Source: Leisingera methylohalidivorans DSM 14336
GTDB lineage: Bacteria; Pseudomonadota; Alphaproteobacteria; Rhodobacterales; Rhodobacteraceae
NCBI RefSeq assembly: GCF_000511355.1
Contig: NC_023136.1
Location: 124,001-188,000 of the forward strand
Reading direction: 5' to 3'
DNA length: 64,000 nucleotides
The first letter of the stretch is position 1; the number at the start of each line of letters is the position of its first letter. This document shows, one piece after another, positions 9,439 to 18,128 of this stretch. The translations under genes were made by a program, and so were the position numbers. The notes beneath the pieces are model-generated. The model was not told the DNA's origin. It made no database searches and saw only the letters and a program-made list of their open reading frames with translations.

Positions 9439-9548
9439 GTGCGTTTCCTTTTGTATCGAGAACAGATGCACACATCCTGCCGGTTGCATTCCGGTCGCGT
9501 AAGATCGATACTCATCGAAATCGGTTCATTTGTGCCAAGGAGGAGAAA

Positions 9549-10571
9549 ATGCCCCCCCGCGCGACCCATGTCAGCCTTATCGCTTTGCCCGAAGTGATGA
9601 TCTCTCCGCTTGCCGGCCTCTATGAGGTTCTGACCCTGTTCGAAACGCTCGGCAGCTTCGACGACGCGATGCCCCGGGATCCACCCTTCGACGTGCAGAT
9701 CGTCACCCCGCAAGACATGCCGGAAACCGGCGCCAGCGGGTTGCCGCATGGCGGCGGCATAACCTTAGACAAGGTTGACCGCACCGATATCGTGATCGTG
9801 CCCTCGATGCTGGTCGAGGACGCTGAATGGGTGCCCGGCCGATACCCGGAACTGGTGGATTGGCTTGTCGCCCGGCATGCTGAGGGCGCGATCCTGTGTT
9901 CGGCCTGCTCGGGCGTTCTGCTGCTGGCGGAAACCGGTCTGCTGGATGGGCGTGAGGCAACGATTCACTGGGCCTATGAGCACACGTTCCGGCGCAATTT
10001 CCCGAAGGTGCAGCTCAAGTTGCAGGAGGTGCTGGTCGCCAGCGGCGAGCGCCGAGATTTCGTGATGTCGGGCGCCTCGGCCTCGTGGCACGACCTGGTG
10101 CTCTACCTGATTGCCCGCCTCGTCGGACCGACAGCGGCGCAGGCCATCGCGCGATTCATGCTGTTGCAATGGCATGTGGACGGGCAGGCGCCCTATGTCA
10201 CGTTCAACCCGCCACTCGATCACGGCGATGCGGTGGTGCGTGATCTCCAGGATTGGCTGAAGAAGAACTATACTATCGCCAGTCCGGTCGAGGAACTGGA
10301 GCGCCGGTCGGGCCTGCCGGGACGCAGCTTCAAGCGACGGTTCACAAAAGCGACGGGTACGCCGCCGATCAAATATGTCCAGTACCTTCGCGTCGAAGAG
10401 GCCAAGCGACGACTGGAACGCACCGATACGCCGATCGACCAGATCGGCTGGAACGTAGGATATGAGGAACCGGCGTTTTTCCGGCGCCTTTTCAAGCGTG
10501 TCACACGGCTGACGCCAAGTGAATATCGGCGCAAGTTCCGGATGCCGGAGTTTAACCGGTCACTGCTTTAG
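9549..10571 (+). CDS. GlxA/AraC-family transcriptional regulator
   Basis: A 340-aa regulator with an N-terminal DJ-1/PfpI-like (class I glutamine amidotransferase-like) sensor domain, residues about 8-195 (nucleophile-elbow region ILCSACSGVLLLAETGLL). The C-terminal double HTH of the AraC family occupies about 225-330 (VEELERRSGLPGRSFKRRF; PIDQIGWNVGYEEPAFFRRLFKR). The family senses small nitrogenous metabolites such as betaine, carnitine or arginine. Divergent orientation suggests that it controls the methyltransferase-deacetylase operon. Confidence 0.9.
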   Translation: MPPRATHVSLIALPEVMISPLAGLYEVLTLFETLGSFDDAMPRDPPFDVQIVTPQDMPETGASGLPHGGGITLDKVDRTDIVIVPSMLVEDAEWVPGRYPELVDWLVARHAEGAILCSACSGVLLLAETGLLDGREATIHWAYEHTFRRNFPKVQLKLQEVLVASGERRDFVMSGASASWHDLVLYLIARLVGPTAAQAIARFMLLQWHVDGQAPYVTFNPPLDHGDAVVRDLQDWLKKNYTIASPVEELERRSGLPGRSFKRRFTKATGTPPIKYVQYLRVEEAKRRLERTDTPIDQIGWNVGYEEPAFFRRLFKRVTRLTPSEYRRKFRMPEFNRSLL

Positions 10572-10785
10572 TCAGGCCAGCGGGACGCTGTTCTCTCTGT
10601 TTGGATGAGTTCCCTCAACGATCTTCCGGATCGGGTGGCTGGAAGCAAGCCTGTGGCGGCCTTATGCAGCCTCATACCGCCAGCAACCGGGGCAGCCGGG
10701 CGAGTTTTCCTGCGTCAAGCGTCAGGATGAAGCGGGACCGCACCCGCTCGGCGCCGCGATGGAGAGTCTGTCCACACCCTGTTAG
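10572..10785 (-). mobile_element. Remnant of an IS5-family element (C-terminal end)
   Basis: The DNA resembles the left end plus transposase 3' end of the element at 29,349 (GCGGGACGCTGTTCTC, then the minus-strand reading PAAPVAGGM and VRSRFILT-like tail). It begins directly after the GlxA stop codon. Only about 210 bp remain. Confidence 0.65.
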
Positions 10786-10796
10786 TTGACCTTTCT

Positions 10797-10902
10797 AATC
10801 TCGCTGCAGGGTGCATGAATGGCCGGTCTTCGTGCTGCTTAGCTGCATGGGATTCTGTGCTCCTGCGGCATTTTTCATGCGGCGTGCGCCTGCAGCGAGA
10901 TT
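10797..10902. repeat. 106-bp palindromic, MITE-like element
   Basis: A perfect 14-bp inverted repeat, AATCTCGCTGCAGG (10,797-10,810) and CCTGCAGCGAGATT (10,889-10,902), encloses a second inner inverted repeat GCATGAA / TTCATGC. No ORF lies inside. It could be a miniature inverted-repeat element or an end of the neighbouring IS110. Confidence 0.55.
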
Positions 10903-11184
10903 TGGACACTTCTGCAATGGGCTGAGGCTGTTGTCTAATCGCACCTCGTAATGCAAGTCTTTTGTCTGGTGGCGGGCCGTCACCATTGCCGGGGGCAGTG
11001 TTGTCTTCGCGGTCGGCATCGGCCGCCGCATGATGGGGCTTCGCGGTTGAGCCTTCCAATGTGTGAAACGCACGCTTCGGACCAGGTGGCCAGCAGTGCA
11101 ACAGCCTCAGCGGAATGGCTCTCCCCACGTCCCGGCGGAGACGTCTCGTGTTGCGTCAGCGCAGTCAGATGCGCCGATCTCTTT

Positions 11185-12210
11185 TCATGTCGGAGCGGCA
11201 CCCGCCCGTTGGAGGGGCTCGCCAGATTTCAGCATCGCGTGCATGATGACGGCCAGTTTGCGGGCCACAGCGACGGCAGCGCGCTTGAAACCGATGGTTT
11301 CCCGTAGACGTAGTCCCCAATGACGCAGATCGCTGTCGGCGCGGGTTCGCGTCAGGACCACGGTTGCGGCCTCGTAGAGCAGACCTCTCAAATGGGCGTC
11401 GCCGCGCCGGGAGATGTGACCGCCGTAGTCGACTTCGCCGGACTGGTAACGGCGGGTCGTCAAGCCCAGCCAGGCCCAGACCGAACGCGACTTTCGGAAA
11501 TTCTCCGGTTCCTCGATAGCTGTCACGAATGCGGACGCTGTAATTGCGCCGATGCCAGGAATCGACATCAGCAATCGGCAGGCATCGCTCTGCCGGGCTG
11601 TGGCCAGAACTTGCCGCGTGAGTTCCGCGGCCCGGGTGCGGACGCTACGCCAAGCCTCCAGGACCGGCATCAAGATACTGGCGAGGTCTTCCTGGCCGGA
11701 GAGCAGGCGGCGGACCTCTTCCTCGAACCGACTGCCCTTTCTGCGCGGGACAACCAGCCCGAAGGTCTTCATCAGACCCCGGATCTGGTTGGAGAGCTCG
11801 GTCGCAATCCGGACCAGCCGGGTGCGTGCCGCCACCAGTGTTCGCGTCAGCATGCTGTCGAAACCCTTCACCCGCACTTCGCGGTAGAACCCGACCTCGG
11901 CCAAATGCGCGAGGCCGTCGGCGTCGTTCGCGTCGGTCTTGTTCGGGGCCATGTCGAGCGCGGCCTTTGCATGGCGCGCATCGATGCAGATGGCTGGGAG
12001 CCCTTCCTTGCTCAACGCGTGAAAGAACCAGACAGATAGCGGGCCTATCTCGAATACGATCCGCTGCGCCGCAGGAGCGCGCCTGCGCAGAACTTCAGAG
12101 ATCGCGCTCGGCTTGGAAGGACATTTACCCCGCCAGACCCGATTGCCGTCACGGCGCACAGAAATCGCCGTCTCTTTCAGTGACACGTCGAGGCCGATAT
12201 ACTCACACAT
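11185..12210 (-). CDS. IS110-family transposase, apparently intact
   Basis: The ATG at 12,210 (MCEYIGLDVSLKETAISV) has AAGGAG upstream; the 371-aa longer form is unlikely. The 341-aa product has the DEDD N-terminal domain (IVFEIGPLSVWFF, NKTDANDADGLA) and the C-terminal transposase_20 domain (LLMSIPGIGAITASAF, AWLGLTTRRYQSGEVDYGG). No stop or frameshift is seen. About 280 bp of non-coding DNA (10,903-11,184) follows the gene and about 120 bp precedes it. One of these should hold the element's guide RNA. It is bordered by IS5 and IS1182 DNA. Confidence 0.88.
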   Translation of the reverse strand: MCEYIGLDVSLKETAISVRRDGNRVWRGKCPSKPSAISEVLRRRAPAAQRIVFEIGPLSVWFFHALSKEGLPAICIDARHAKAALDMAPNKTDANDADGLAHLAEVGFYREVRVKGFDSMLTRTLVAARTRLVRIATELSNQIRGLMKTFGLVVPRRKGSRFEEEVRRLLSGQEDLASILMPVLEAWRSVRTRAAELTRQVLATARQSDACRLLMSIPGIGAITASAFVTAIEEPENFRKSRSVWAWLGLTTRRYQSGEVDYGGHISRRGDAHLRGLLYEAATVVLTRTRADSDLRHWGLRLRETIGFKRAAVAVARKLAVIMHAMLKSGEPLQRAGAAPT

Positions 12211-12394
12211 GGTTGTTCTCCTTCTGATGCTTGGGCCCGGCGTCCAGTCGTGAGCCCATTTTTCCATCCTCTCGGGGAACAACCACCCGTTCAAAGGCAT
12301 GAATCACTGACCTTACAACGACGCGCTCCCGCGATTACCCCATGTGTGAAAACTCCGGATGCTGTATGCTTTTCGGCAAAGACCGGAGGCAGGC

Positions 12395-13877
12395 ATGTCG
12401 GGATATATCGAGGGTACGGACCGCAGTCAGGTGACACTTTTTCCGGCCCGGCTGGAAGACTGGATAGACGAGGATAATCCGGTCCGCGTGATTGACCTCT
12501 ACGTGGACGAGATTGATCTTGGGGAGATCGGTTTCCTGCGGACGGCGCCGGCGCAGACAGGACGGCCCGGCTATCACCCTTCGGTCCTGCTGAAGCTGTT
12601 CATCTATGGCTATCTGAACCGCGCCCCTTCGAGCCGTGCCCTTGAGCGGGAGGCTGGGCGCAATGTCGAGGTGATGTGGCTGACGGGCCGGCTTGTCCCG
12701 GACCACAAGACGATCGCCGACTTCCGGCGCGAGTTCGAAGGACCAGGAATTGATCCGGGGGATCAATTTCCCTGAGAACGGCCCTGCGATCCGGCGGACC
12801 TGTGCGCAGTTCGTCGAACTCTGCCGCCGGATCGGGGTGCTGAAGGGGGATTGTGTTGCCATCGATGGCTCCAAGTTCAAGGCGGTGAATAATCGCGACA
12901 AGAACTTCACCAAAGGCAAGATCGCCAGCCGCACCGCCCATCTGGTCGCGAGCATCGAGCGCTACCTTGAAGAAATGGTCCGGGTCGACCGTCAGGAAGA
13001 GGGCGAGGCCCGGGCCGGGAAGATCGCCAACCTGGCGCAACGCTGCGAGCGCATCCGGCAGGAGATCGAGCGCCTGGTGGACATGGGCGAGGCGCTCAGG
13101 GAGAGCCCAGACAGGCAGATCTTCCTGACGGATCCGGATGCCCGCTCCATGGCCACCAGCGCCAAAGGCAGCGGTTTTGTGGGCTATAACGCCCAATCCG
13201 CAGTGGATACCGGGACCCATCTGATTGTCGCGCATGACGTGATCAATGCCGGGCATGACCGTGAACAGCTGTCATCGATGGCCAAGGCGGCGAAGGCCGC
13301 TCTCGGACGCGGCGAAATGAGCGCGGTCGCTGACAAGGGCTATTTCAGCGGCCGGGAAATTCTGGCCTGTCACGAGGCTGGCATCACCACAACCCTCCCC
13401 CGGCCCGAGACTTCGGGCAACCGCAAGAAGGGCATGTATGTGAAGGCCGACTTTGCCTGTGACGCGGATGCGGATATCTACCGATGCCCGGCAGGTGAGA
13501 CGCTGACTTACCGCTACACGACCGAAGAAGGCGGCCTGGTGGTACGGCGATACTGGACCAACGTCTGTCAGACATGCCCTGTCAAGGCGCGCTGCACGAC
13601 CGGCAAGGAACGTCGTATCACCCGATGGGAACACGAGCATTTGGTCGACGAGATGCGCGACCGCTTGAGCCGCAACCCGGCCTTGATGGGCCTCCGCCGC
13701 TCAACCGTCGAGCACCCGTTCGGCACGATCAAGAGCTGGATAGGAGCGACGCACTTCCGGATGCGAACGCTCAAGAACGTCCGCACCGAGATGGCCTTCC
13801 ATGTCCTCGCCTATAACATCAAACGGATGATCGCCCTGATCGGGGTACGTGGGCTTCTGACAGCCATTCCGGCCTGA
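12395..13877 (+). pseudogene. IS1182-family transposase, frameshifted by a small insert
   Basis: The N-terminal part starts at ATG 12,395 (MSGYIEGTDRSQVTLFP; RBS GGAGGC) with the DUF772 region LLKLFIYGYLNRAPSSRALEREA. The frame breaks at about 12,734-12,776. The DDE_Tnp_1 part then continues in the next frame: AIDGSKFKAVNNRDKNF, DPDARSMATSAKGSGFVGYN, ADKGYFSGREI and a C-terminal RRSTVEHPFGTIKSW (the catalytic Glu). Removing the insert would restore one ORF. Confidence 0.85.
12734..12776. repeat. ~42-bp palindromic insert in the IS1182 transposase
   Basis: The insert has two 9-bp arms, AATTGATCC (12,748-12,756) and GGATCAATT (12,760-12,768), around GGG. The arms are flanked by GGACCAGG on the left and TCCCTGAGA on the right. 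It shifts the frame by +1. The flanks loosely resemble (CAGG-stem-TCCC-GAGA) the 40-bp mini-inserts found elsewhere in the window, but they are not convincingly the same family. Confidence 0.55.
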
Positions 13878-14143
13878 TGGGCGGCGCTCAGCTCAAATCG
13901 TACCGCAAAAAACGCCACAAGATCACGGATTCAGCCCTCTCCGGCGTATAGGGCGCTAAAGTGACCCAAAATCCGGCTGCCCCCACAAAATCGACTGAAA
14001 CATCCTCATCGTCGAGAAACCAGGCGAGTTTCCACACACCCTCAGCTCATTGCCGACTTGCGTTAGTGCAACGATGAATTTGGACCTGTCGCGGTTTGAT
14101 GCCGCTCCTTTGATAGCATTTACTGCAACAAAGGAGACAAACT

Positions 14144-14388
14144 ATGGGGCGTGGAAGGACTGACGAATTCCGCAAGGACGCGGTGCGCATTGCGTTGATC
14201 AGTGGGCTGACGCGCAAACAGGTGGCTGACGATCTGGGTGTCGGGATGTCGACGCTGAACAAATGGATCACGGCACACCGAGACCCGGATGTGGTGTCGA
14301 AGGAGGATTTGAGCCTTGCCCAAGAGAATGATCGGCTTCGGCGCGAGAACCGCATTCTTAAGGAGGAAAGGGAAATCTTAAAAAAGGT
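14144..14388 (+). pseudogene. IS3 OrfA, interrupted near its 3' end
   Basis: An HTH_Tnp_1 protein: MGRGRTDEFRKDAVRIALIS, then LTRKQVADDLGVGMSTLNKW, a leucine-zipper-like stretch (LAQENDRLRRENRILKEE) and EREILKK. The proper end, ATVFFASQKP, is found after the IS110 at 15,954-15,986. RBS AAAGGAG lies before ATG. The IS110 insertion destroys the OrfA-OrfB frameshift region. Confidence 0.85.
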
Positions 14389-14610
14389 TCCGGGCCGCCG
14401 CCCGCCTGTGCGCAGTATAAACAGCTTGTGCTATGCTGCGCCTGAAGGGCAGTTGCCGATCGCTTATTGGTGGGATGGACCCCGTTAAAAAACGTGGCAC
14501 ATGGGCTGATGCGCACTTGAGAGTGGTGACGTCGCCATCGCGGCGATCCCGGTTAGGAAGATGACGAACTTGCATGGCTCACGTCCTTCGCCTTGAACGG
14601 AGGAGATGTC
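14389..14610 (+). ncRNA. Candidate bridge RNA of the IS110 element
   Basis: This non-coding leader can fold into a 5' stem (GCGCAG 14,410-14,415 with CTGCGC 14,436-14,441). A loop region follows, containing TTAAAAAA (14,485-14,492) and CGTGGC (14,493-14,498). A hairpin TCGCC/GGCGA comes next (14,532-14,546), then TTAGGAAG (14,553-14,560) with GAAC (14,566-14,569). TTAAAAAA equals the left target arm and CGTGGC is the reverse complement of the right arm GCCACG. TTAGGAAG equals the element's right end, and GAAC fits the complement of its left end (GTTC). IS110 bridge RNAs are known to carry such target and donor guides. The fold here is my hand reading. Confidence 0.65.
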
Positions 14611-15949
14611 ATGACAAAGCCCAAGACCGGCGACCACCCGGACCTGAAGATGGTCAACCCCAATGCGGCTGCGATCGATATCGGCTCGACCATGCACATG
14701 GCGGCTGTGAACCCCGACACGGACACCATGCCGGTGCGCGCCTTCGGGACGTTCACACAAGACCTGCACGACCTCGCCGAGTGGTTCCGGTCGTGCGACG
14801 TCACCAGCGTGGCCATGGAATCGACCGGCGTTTACTGGATACCGGCCTTCGAGATCCTGGAGGCGAATGGCTTCGAGGTCATCCTGGTGAATGCCCGCTA
14901 TGCCAAGAATGTGCCAGGCCGCAAAACGGACGTCAGCGATGCGGGATGGCTGCGCCAGCTGCACTCTTATGGGTTGCTCCGTGGCAGTTTCCGCCCCGAG
15001 GCCGAGATCGCCACCCTGCGCGCCTACATGCGCCAACGGGAACGGCTCACTGAGTATGCTGCCGCCCATATCCAGCACATGCAGAAGGCACTCATGGAGA
15101 TGAACCTGCAACTTCATCATGTCGTCTCCGACATCACTGGTGCGACCGGCATGCGGATCATCCGTGCCATCGTCGCCGGCGAGCGCGATCCGGAGGTTCT
15201 TGCCGCGTTCCGGGATGTCCGCTGCAAATCCTCTATGGACACGATCAAAGCCGCGCTGGTCGGCAACGACCGCGAGGAGCATGTCTTTGCCCTGACACAG
15301 TCGCTGGAGCTTTACGACTTCTACAAGGCACAGATCGAGACGTGCGACCGTAGGCTGGAGGCTGCGGTGGGGGCGCTGACGGTCCGCGCAGACGATGATC
15401 TGGCCCCGCTGCCCAAGGCGCGGATCAAGGGCAGGCAGCATAATGCGCCATCCTTCGATGTGCGGGCTGCGCTCTACGGGGTGTTGGGCACAGATCTGAC
15501 GCAGATCCACGGCCTCGGGCCATCGCTGGCTCCGAAGCTGGTGGCCGAATGCGGCACGGACCTGCATGCCTGGAAGAGCGCCAAGCACTTCACGTCGTGG
15601 CTCTGTCTGGCCCCGGGGAACAAGATCTCTGGCGGCAAGCTGCTGTCTTCGCGGACGCGTCGATCTTCAAGCCGCGCCGCTGCACTTCTGCGGCTGGCTG
15701 CCGTCACAATTGGCCGGAGTGACACGGCCCTCGGCGCGGATCGGCAAGCAAAAGGCGGTGACGGCCACGGCGCGCAAGATTGCCGTTTTGTTCTACAATG
15801 CCATCCGCCATGGCATGGCCTACCAGGGTCAGGGGGCGGCAGCCTACGACGAGCGACACCGGCAACGTGTGCTCTCAAATCTCCAGCGTCGCGCGAAAAC
15901 ACTCGGCTATGCCTTGGCGCCCATGCCACAGGAGTTGGCTGTTTCTTAG
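14611..15949 (+). pseudogene. IS110-family transposase, frameshifted near the C-terminus
   Basis: The start is ATG 14,611, because the AGGAG just before it would lie inside the coding region if the upstream TTG were used. The product has the DEDD domain (AAAIDIGSTMHMAAV, VAMESTGVYWIPAFEIL, GRKTDVSDAGWL) and the C-terminal domain (IHGLGPSLAPKLVAECG, SWLCLAPGNKISGGK). At about 15,731-15,738 a short deletion shifts the frame. The proper tail (SARIGKQKAVTATARKIAVL...) runs in another frame to TAG at 15,949. The element is probably immobile now unless helped in trans. Confidence 0.85.
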
Positions 15950-15982
15950 GAAGGCCACGGTGTTCTTCGCGAGCCAAAAGCC

Positions 15983-16840
15983 GTGAGGTTTAAGTTCATT
16001 GAAGAACACCGAAATCAGTTTCCAACAGAACGCTTGTGTAAGGTTATGGACGTGAGCGCGCGTGGTTTGCGTGCATTCCGCAGCCGTCCTGCCAGTCGCA
16101 GGCAGCGATCTGATCTGGTGACATTGGCCCACATCAAGGAGCAATCGCGTCTCAGCCTGGGCAGCTATGGTCGGCCAAGAATGACTGAAGAGCTGAAGGA
16201 GATCGGACTGAATGTTGGGCATCGGCGTGTGGGCAGATTGATGCGACAGAACAGCATATCCGTTGTCAGGACCCGCAAACACAAGGCCACGACGGATAGC
16301 GACCACAAGTTCTACATCGCACCCAATCTGCTGGATCGGAATTTCATTGCCGACCAACCAAACCAAAAATGGGCTGGCGATATCAGCTACGTCTGGACCC
16401 GTGAGGGTTGGCGATACCTCGCTGTCATCCTGGACCTGCATTCCCGGCGGGTCATCGGTTGGGCCGTGAGCAATCGGATCAAACGGGACTTGGTGATCCG
16501 GGCGTTGAAGATGGCTATAGCCTTCAGATCACCGCCTATGGGCTGCATCCATCATACGGATCGTGGATCGCAATACTGTTCTCACGACTATCAGAAAATC
16601 CTGCAACAACACGGGTTCAGCGTGTCGATGAGCGGCAAAGGAAATTGCTATGACAATGCGGCCGTCGAGACCTTCTTCAAATCCATCAAGGCCGAGCTGA
16701 TCTGGCGGCGATCATGGGAAACGCGGCGGCAGGCTGAGATGGCTATCTTCGAATACATCAACGGGTTCTATAACCCGCGCCGCCGCCACTCAGCACTGGG
16801 CTGGAAAAGTCCCGTCGCTTTCGAACGACAGGTGGCTTAA
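15983..16840 (+). CDS. IS3-family OrfB (rve transposase)
   Basis: A 285-aa reading frame from GTG 15,983. In the intact element it would be fused to OrfA by -1 frameshifting at A-AAA-AAG. It has an HTH_21 region (LSLGSYGRPRMTEELKEIGL) and a DDE core: WAGDISYVWTREGWRYLAVILD, HHTDRGSQYCSHDY and KGNCYDNAAVETFFKSIKAEL. The catalytic domain looks complete, but the IS110 insertion separates it from OrfA, so the functional OrfAB fusion cannot be made. Confidence 0.85.
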   Translation: MRFKFIEEHRNQFPTERLCKVMDVSARGLRAFRSRPASRRQRSDLVTLAHIKEQSRLSLGSYGRPRMTEELKEIGLNVGHRRVGRLMRQNSISVVRTRKHKATTDSDHKFYIAPNLLDRNFIADQPNQKWAGDISYVWTREGWRYLAVILDLHSRRVIGWAVSNRIKRDLVIRALKMAIAFRSPPMGCIHHTDRGSQYCSHDYQKILQQHGFSVSMSGKGNCYDNAAVETFFKSIKAELIWRRSWETRRQAEMAIFEYINGFYNPRRRHSALGWKSPVAFERQVA

Positions 16841-16879
16841 ACGAGCACTTGGAGCGGCATCAAACCGCGACAGGTCCAA

Positions 16880-17123
16880 TTTGGCCCGCGGGTGCCGGGA
16901 CCAGCCGTGCACCTGATCGTCGATTTTTCCGGTGAAGCGTCCGCAATTGCAGGCGTTTTGCTAACCGTTCAGGCCAAAGAGCGCTGTTCTTCAGATGGCA
17001 GCGGGCATTCGGGCGGCGAGCGGCGGAGTCTGACTGCGAGCCCAGAGTTACAGATGCTGCGTGTTGTTCGAATGTCGGCCTTCGGCTCGAGTGCCTGCTA
17101 TCGGCAAGCGGAGCCAAGAAGAT
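16880..17123. other. Non-coding spacer
   Basis: Between the IS3 right end and the LysR stop codon I see no gene, repeat or recognisable IS end. Confidence 0.5.
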
Positions 17124-18041
17124 TTACGCAACGTGGGTCAATGCAGTCTTCGCCCAGTCGACAAACTTATTTACCAATGGCGATATCTCGTCTTTCCGCC
17201 AGACAAGGTGATAGTTAAAAGCTGCCCGGTCGCGCCCGGCCGGGCCGAACAACTCGACAAGTGTTCCATTTTCGATCAGCTTTGCGACCGCCCGAAAACT
17301 CACCATTGCCACGCCTTGCCCCTGGACCGCGGCCCTGACGGCATGTGCTTCAAGTGACACTTTAATCATTGGGCATTTCGGAGCAAACTCGATATTGCGT
17401 TTGTTCATCCAGCTTCGCCAGGTTGGGGCTGCGGCGCGTTCGATGGGCCACTCTTCTTCAACAAGTGGAAGACCTTGAACATCGGCAGGTGTAACTGGTT
17501 CTGGATGGCTCCCCATAAGGTCCGGCGAGCACACTGGCAGGTAGAACTCTTTACCGAGAGAAACGGTTTCACATCCCGCTATATGACCTCGCCCGAAACG
17601 AATACAGACATCCGTTTCCTGTTTCGACGGGTCGAGTTTTTCATCGGTCGAAATGATGCGGACATTCTCGTTTGGGTAGCGGGATGTGAAACCCGGCAAT
17701 AGGGGCAGCAATGTGAGTTCTGTGAAGCTGTTTGTCGTGCTGATCCGAAGGGCACGATTGTTCTGACGCGCCCAATGCTGCGAGATGCCATTCCTGATCG
17801 CTGAAATCGCCACAGACATATCCTCGAACAACAGCTGGCCTTCGGACGTCAAAGCAACCTGCCTGATACTTCGGACAAACAGTTTACAGTTCAAAATGGT
17901 TTCGAGCGCCCTGATCCTTTGCCCAACAGCCGCGGGGGTGACATTCATTTCGTTTGCAGCCTCTTTGAAGCTCAGGCGCCGTGCTGCAGCTTCAAAGGCA
18001 CGAAGATGATCAAGGGGCGGGAGGTTCCTAGGCATAAGCAT
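17124..18041 (-). CDS. LysR-family transcriptional regulator (GcvA-like)
   Basis: A regulator of about 305 aa. The N-terminal winged HTH lies at residues 5-65 (LPPLDHLRAFEAAARRLSFKEAANEMNVTPAAVGQRIRALE). The C-terminal substrate-binding domain follows (LRISTTNSFTELTLLPLLPGF, VCIRFGRGHIAGCETVSLG, VRAAVQGQGVAMVSF). ATG 18,041 is chosen because AGGTG lies 9 bp before it; GTG 18,053 is possible. It faces the CmcJ-like gene across 87 bp and so probably controls that operon. Confidence 0.9.
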   Translation of the reverse strand: MLMPRNLPPLDHLRAFEAAARRLSFKEAANEMNVTPAAVGQRIRALETILNCKLFVRSIRQVALTSEGQLLFEDMSVAISAIRNGISQHWARQNNRALRISTTNSFTELTLLPLLPGFTSRYPNENVRIISTDEKLDPSKQETDVCIRFGRGHIAGCETVSLGKEFYLPVCSPDLMGSHPEPVTPADVQGLPLVEEEWPIERAAAPTWRSWMNKRNIEFAPKCPMIKVSLEAHAVRAAVQGQGVAMVSFRAVAKLIENGTLVELFGPAGRDRAAFNYHLVWRKDEISPLVNKFVDWAKTALTHVA

Positions 18042-18128
18042 AGTATAGAACACCTATTTCATTGCTTAAAGATTCAAAGTTTGCGGCATTCCTGCTTCTT
18101 CTTCATTAGAACATGAGGAGGACGCAAA

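Larger units (their letters stand above)
12344..14039 (+). mobile_element. IS1182-family element
   Basis: Terminal repeats related to GTGTGAAAACTC (12,344-12,355) and GAGTTTCCACACAC (14,026-14,039, inverted) bracket a single IS1182 transposase gene. The 150 bp after the gene are non-coding. Confidence 0.7.
14389..15950 (+). mobile_element. IS110-family element inserted at the IS3 A6G site
   Basis: The left junction reads AAAAAAGG-TTCCGGG and the right junction TTAGG-AAGGCCACGG. The uninterrupted IS3 site would be TTAAAAAAGGCCACGG, so the two ends share AAGG as a possible core. The transposase stop codon is only a few bases from the right end, and about 220 bp of non-coding DNA lie on the left. 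This is the layout of IS110-group elements whose guide RNA is 5' of the gene. Confidence 0.85.
14080..16879 (+). mobile_element. IS3-family element interrupted by an IS110 element
   Basis: A 29-bp perfect terminal inverted repeat (14,080-14,108 and 16,851-16,879, starting TTGGACCTGTCGCGG) defines the ends. OrfA starts at 14,144 and OrfB ends at 16,840. The element was about 1.2 kb before insertion of the IS110 at about 14,389-15,950. Joining the outer pieces restores an A6G (AAAAAAG) slippery site with OrfB in the -1 frame. Confidence 0.88.
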
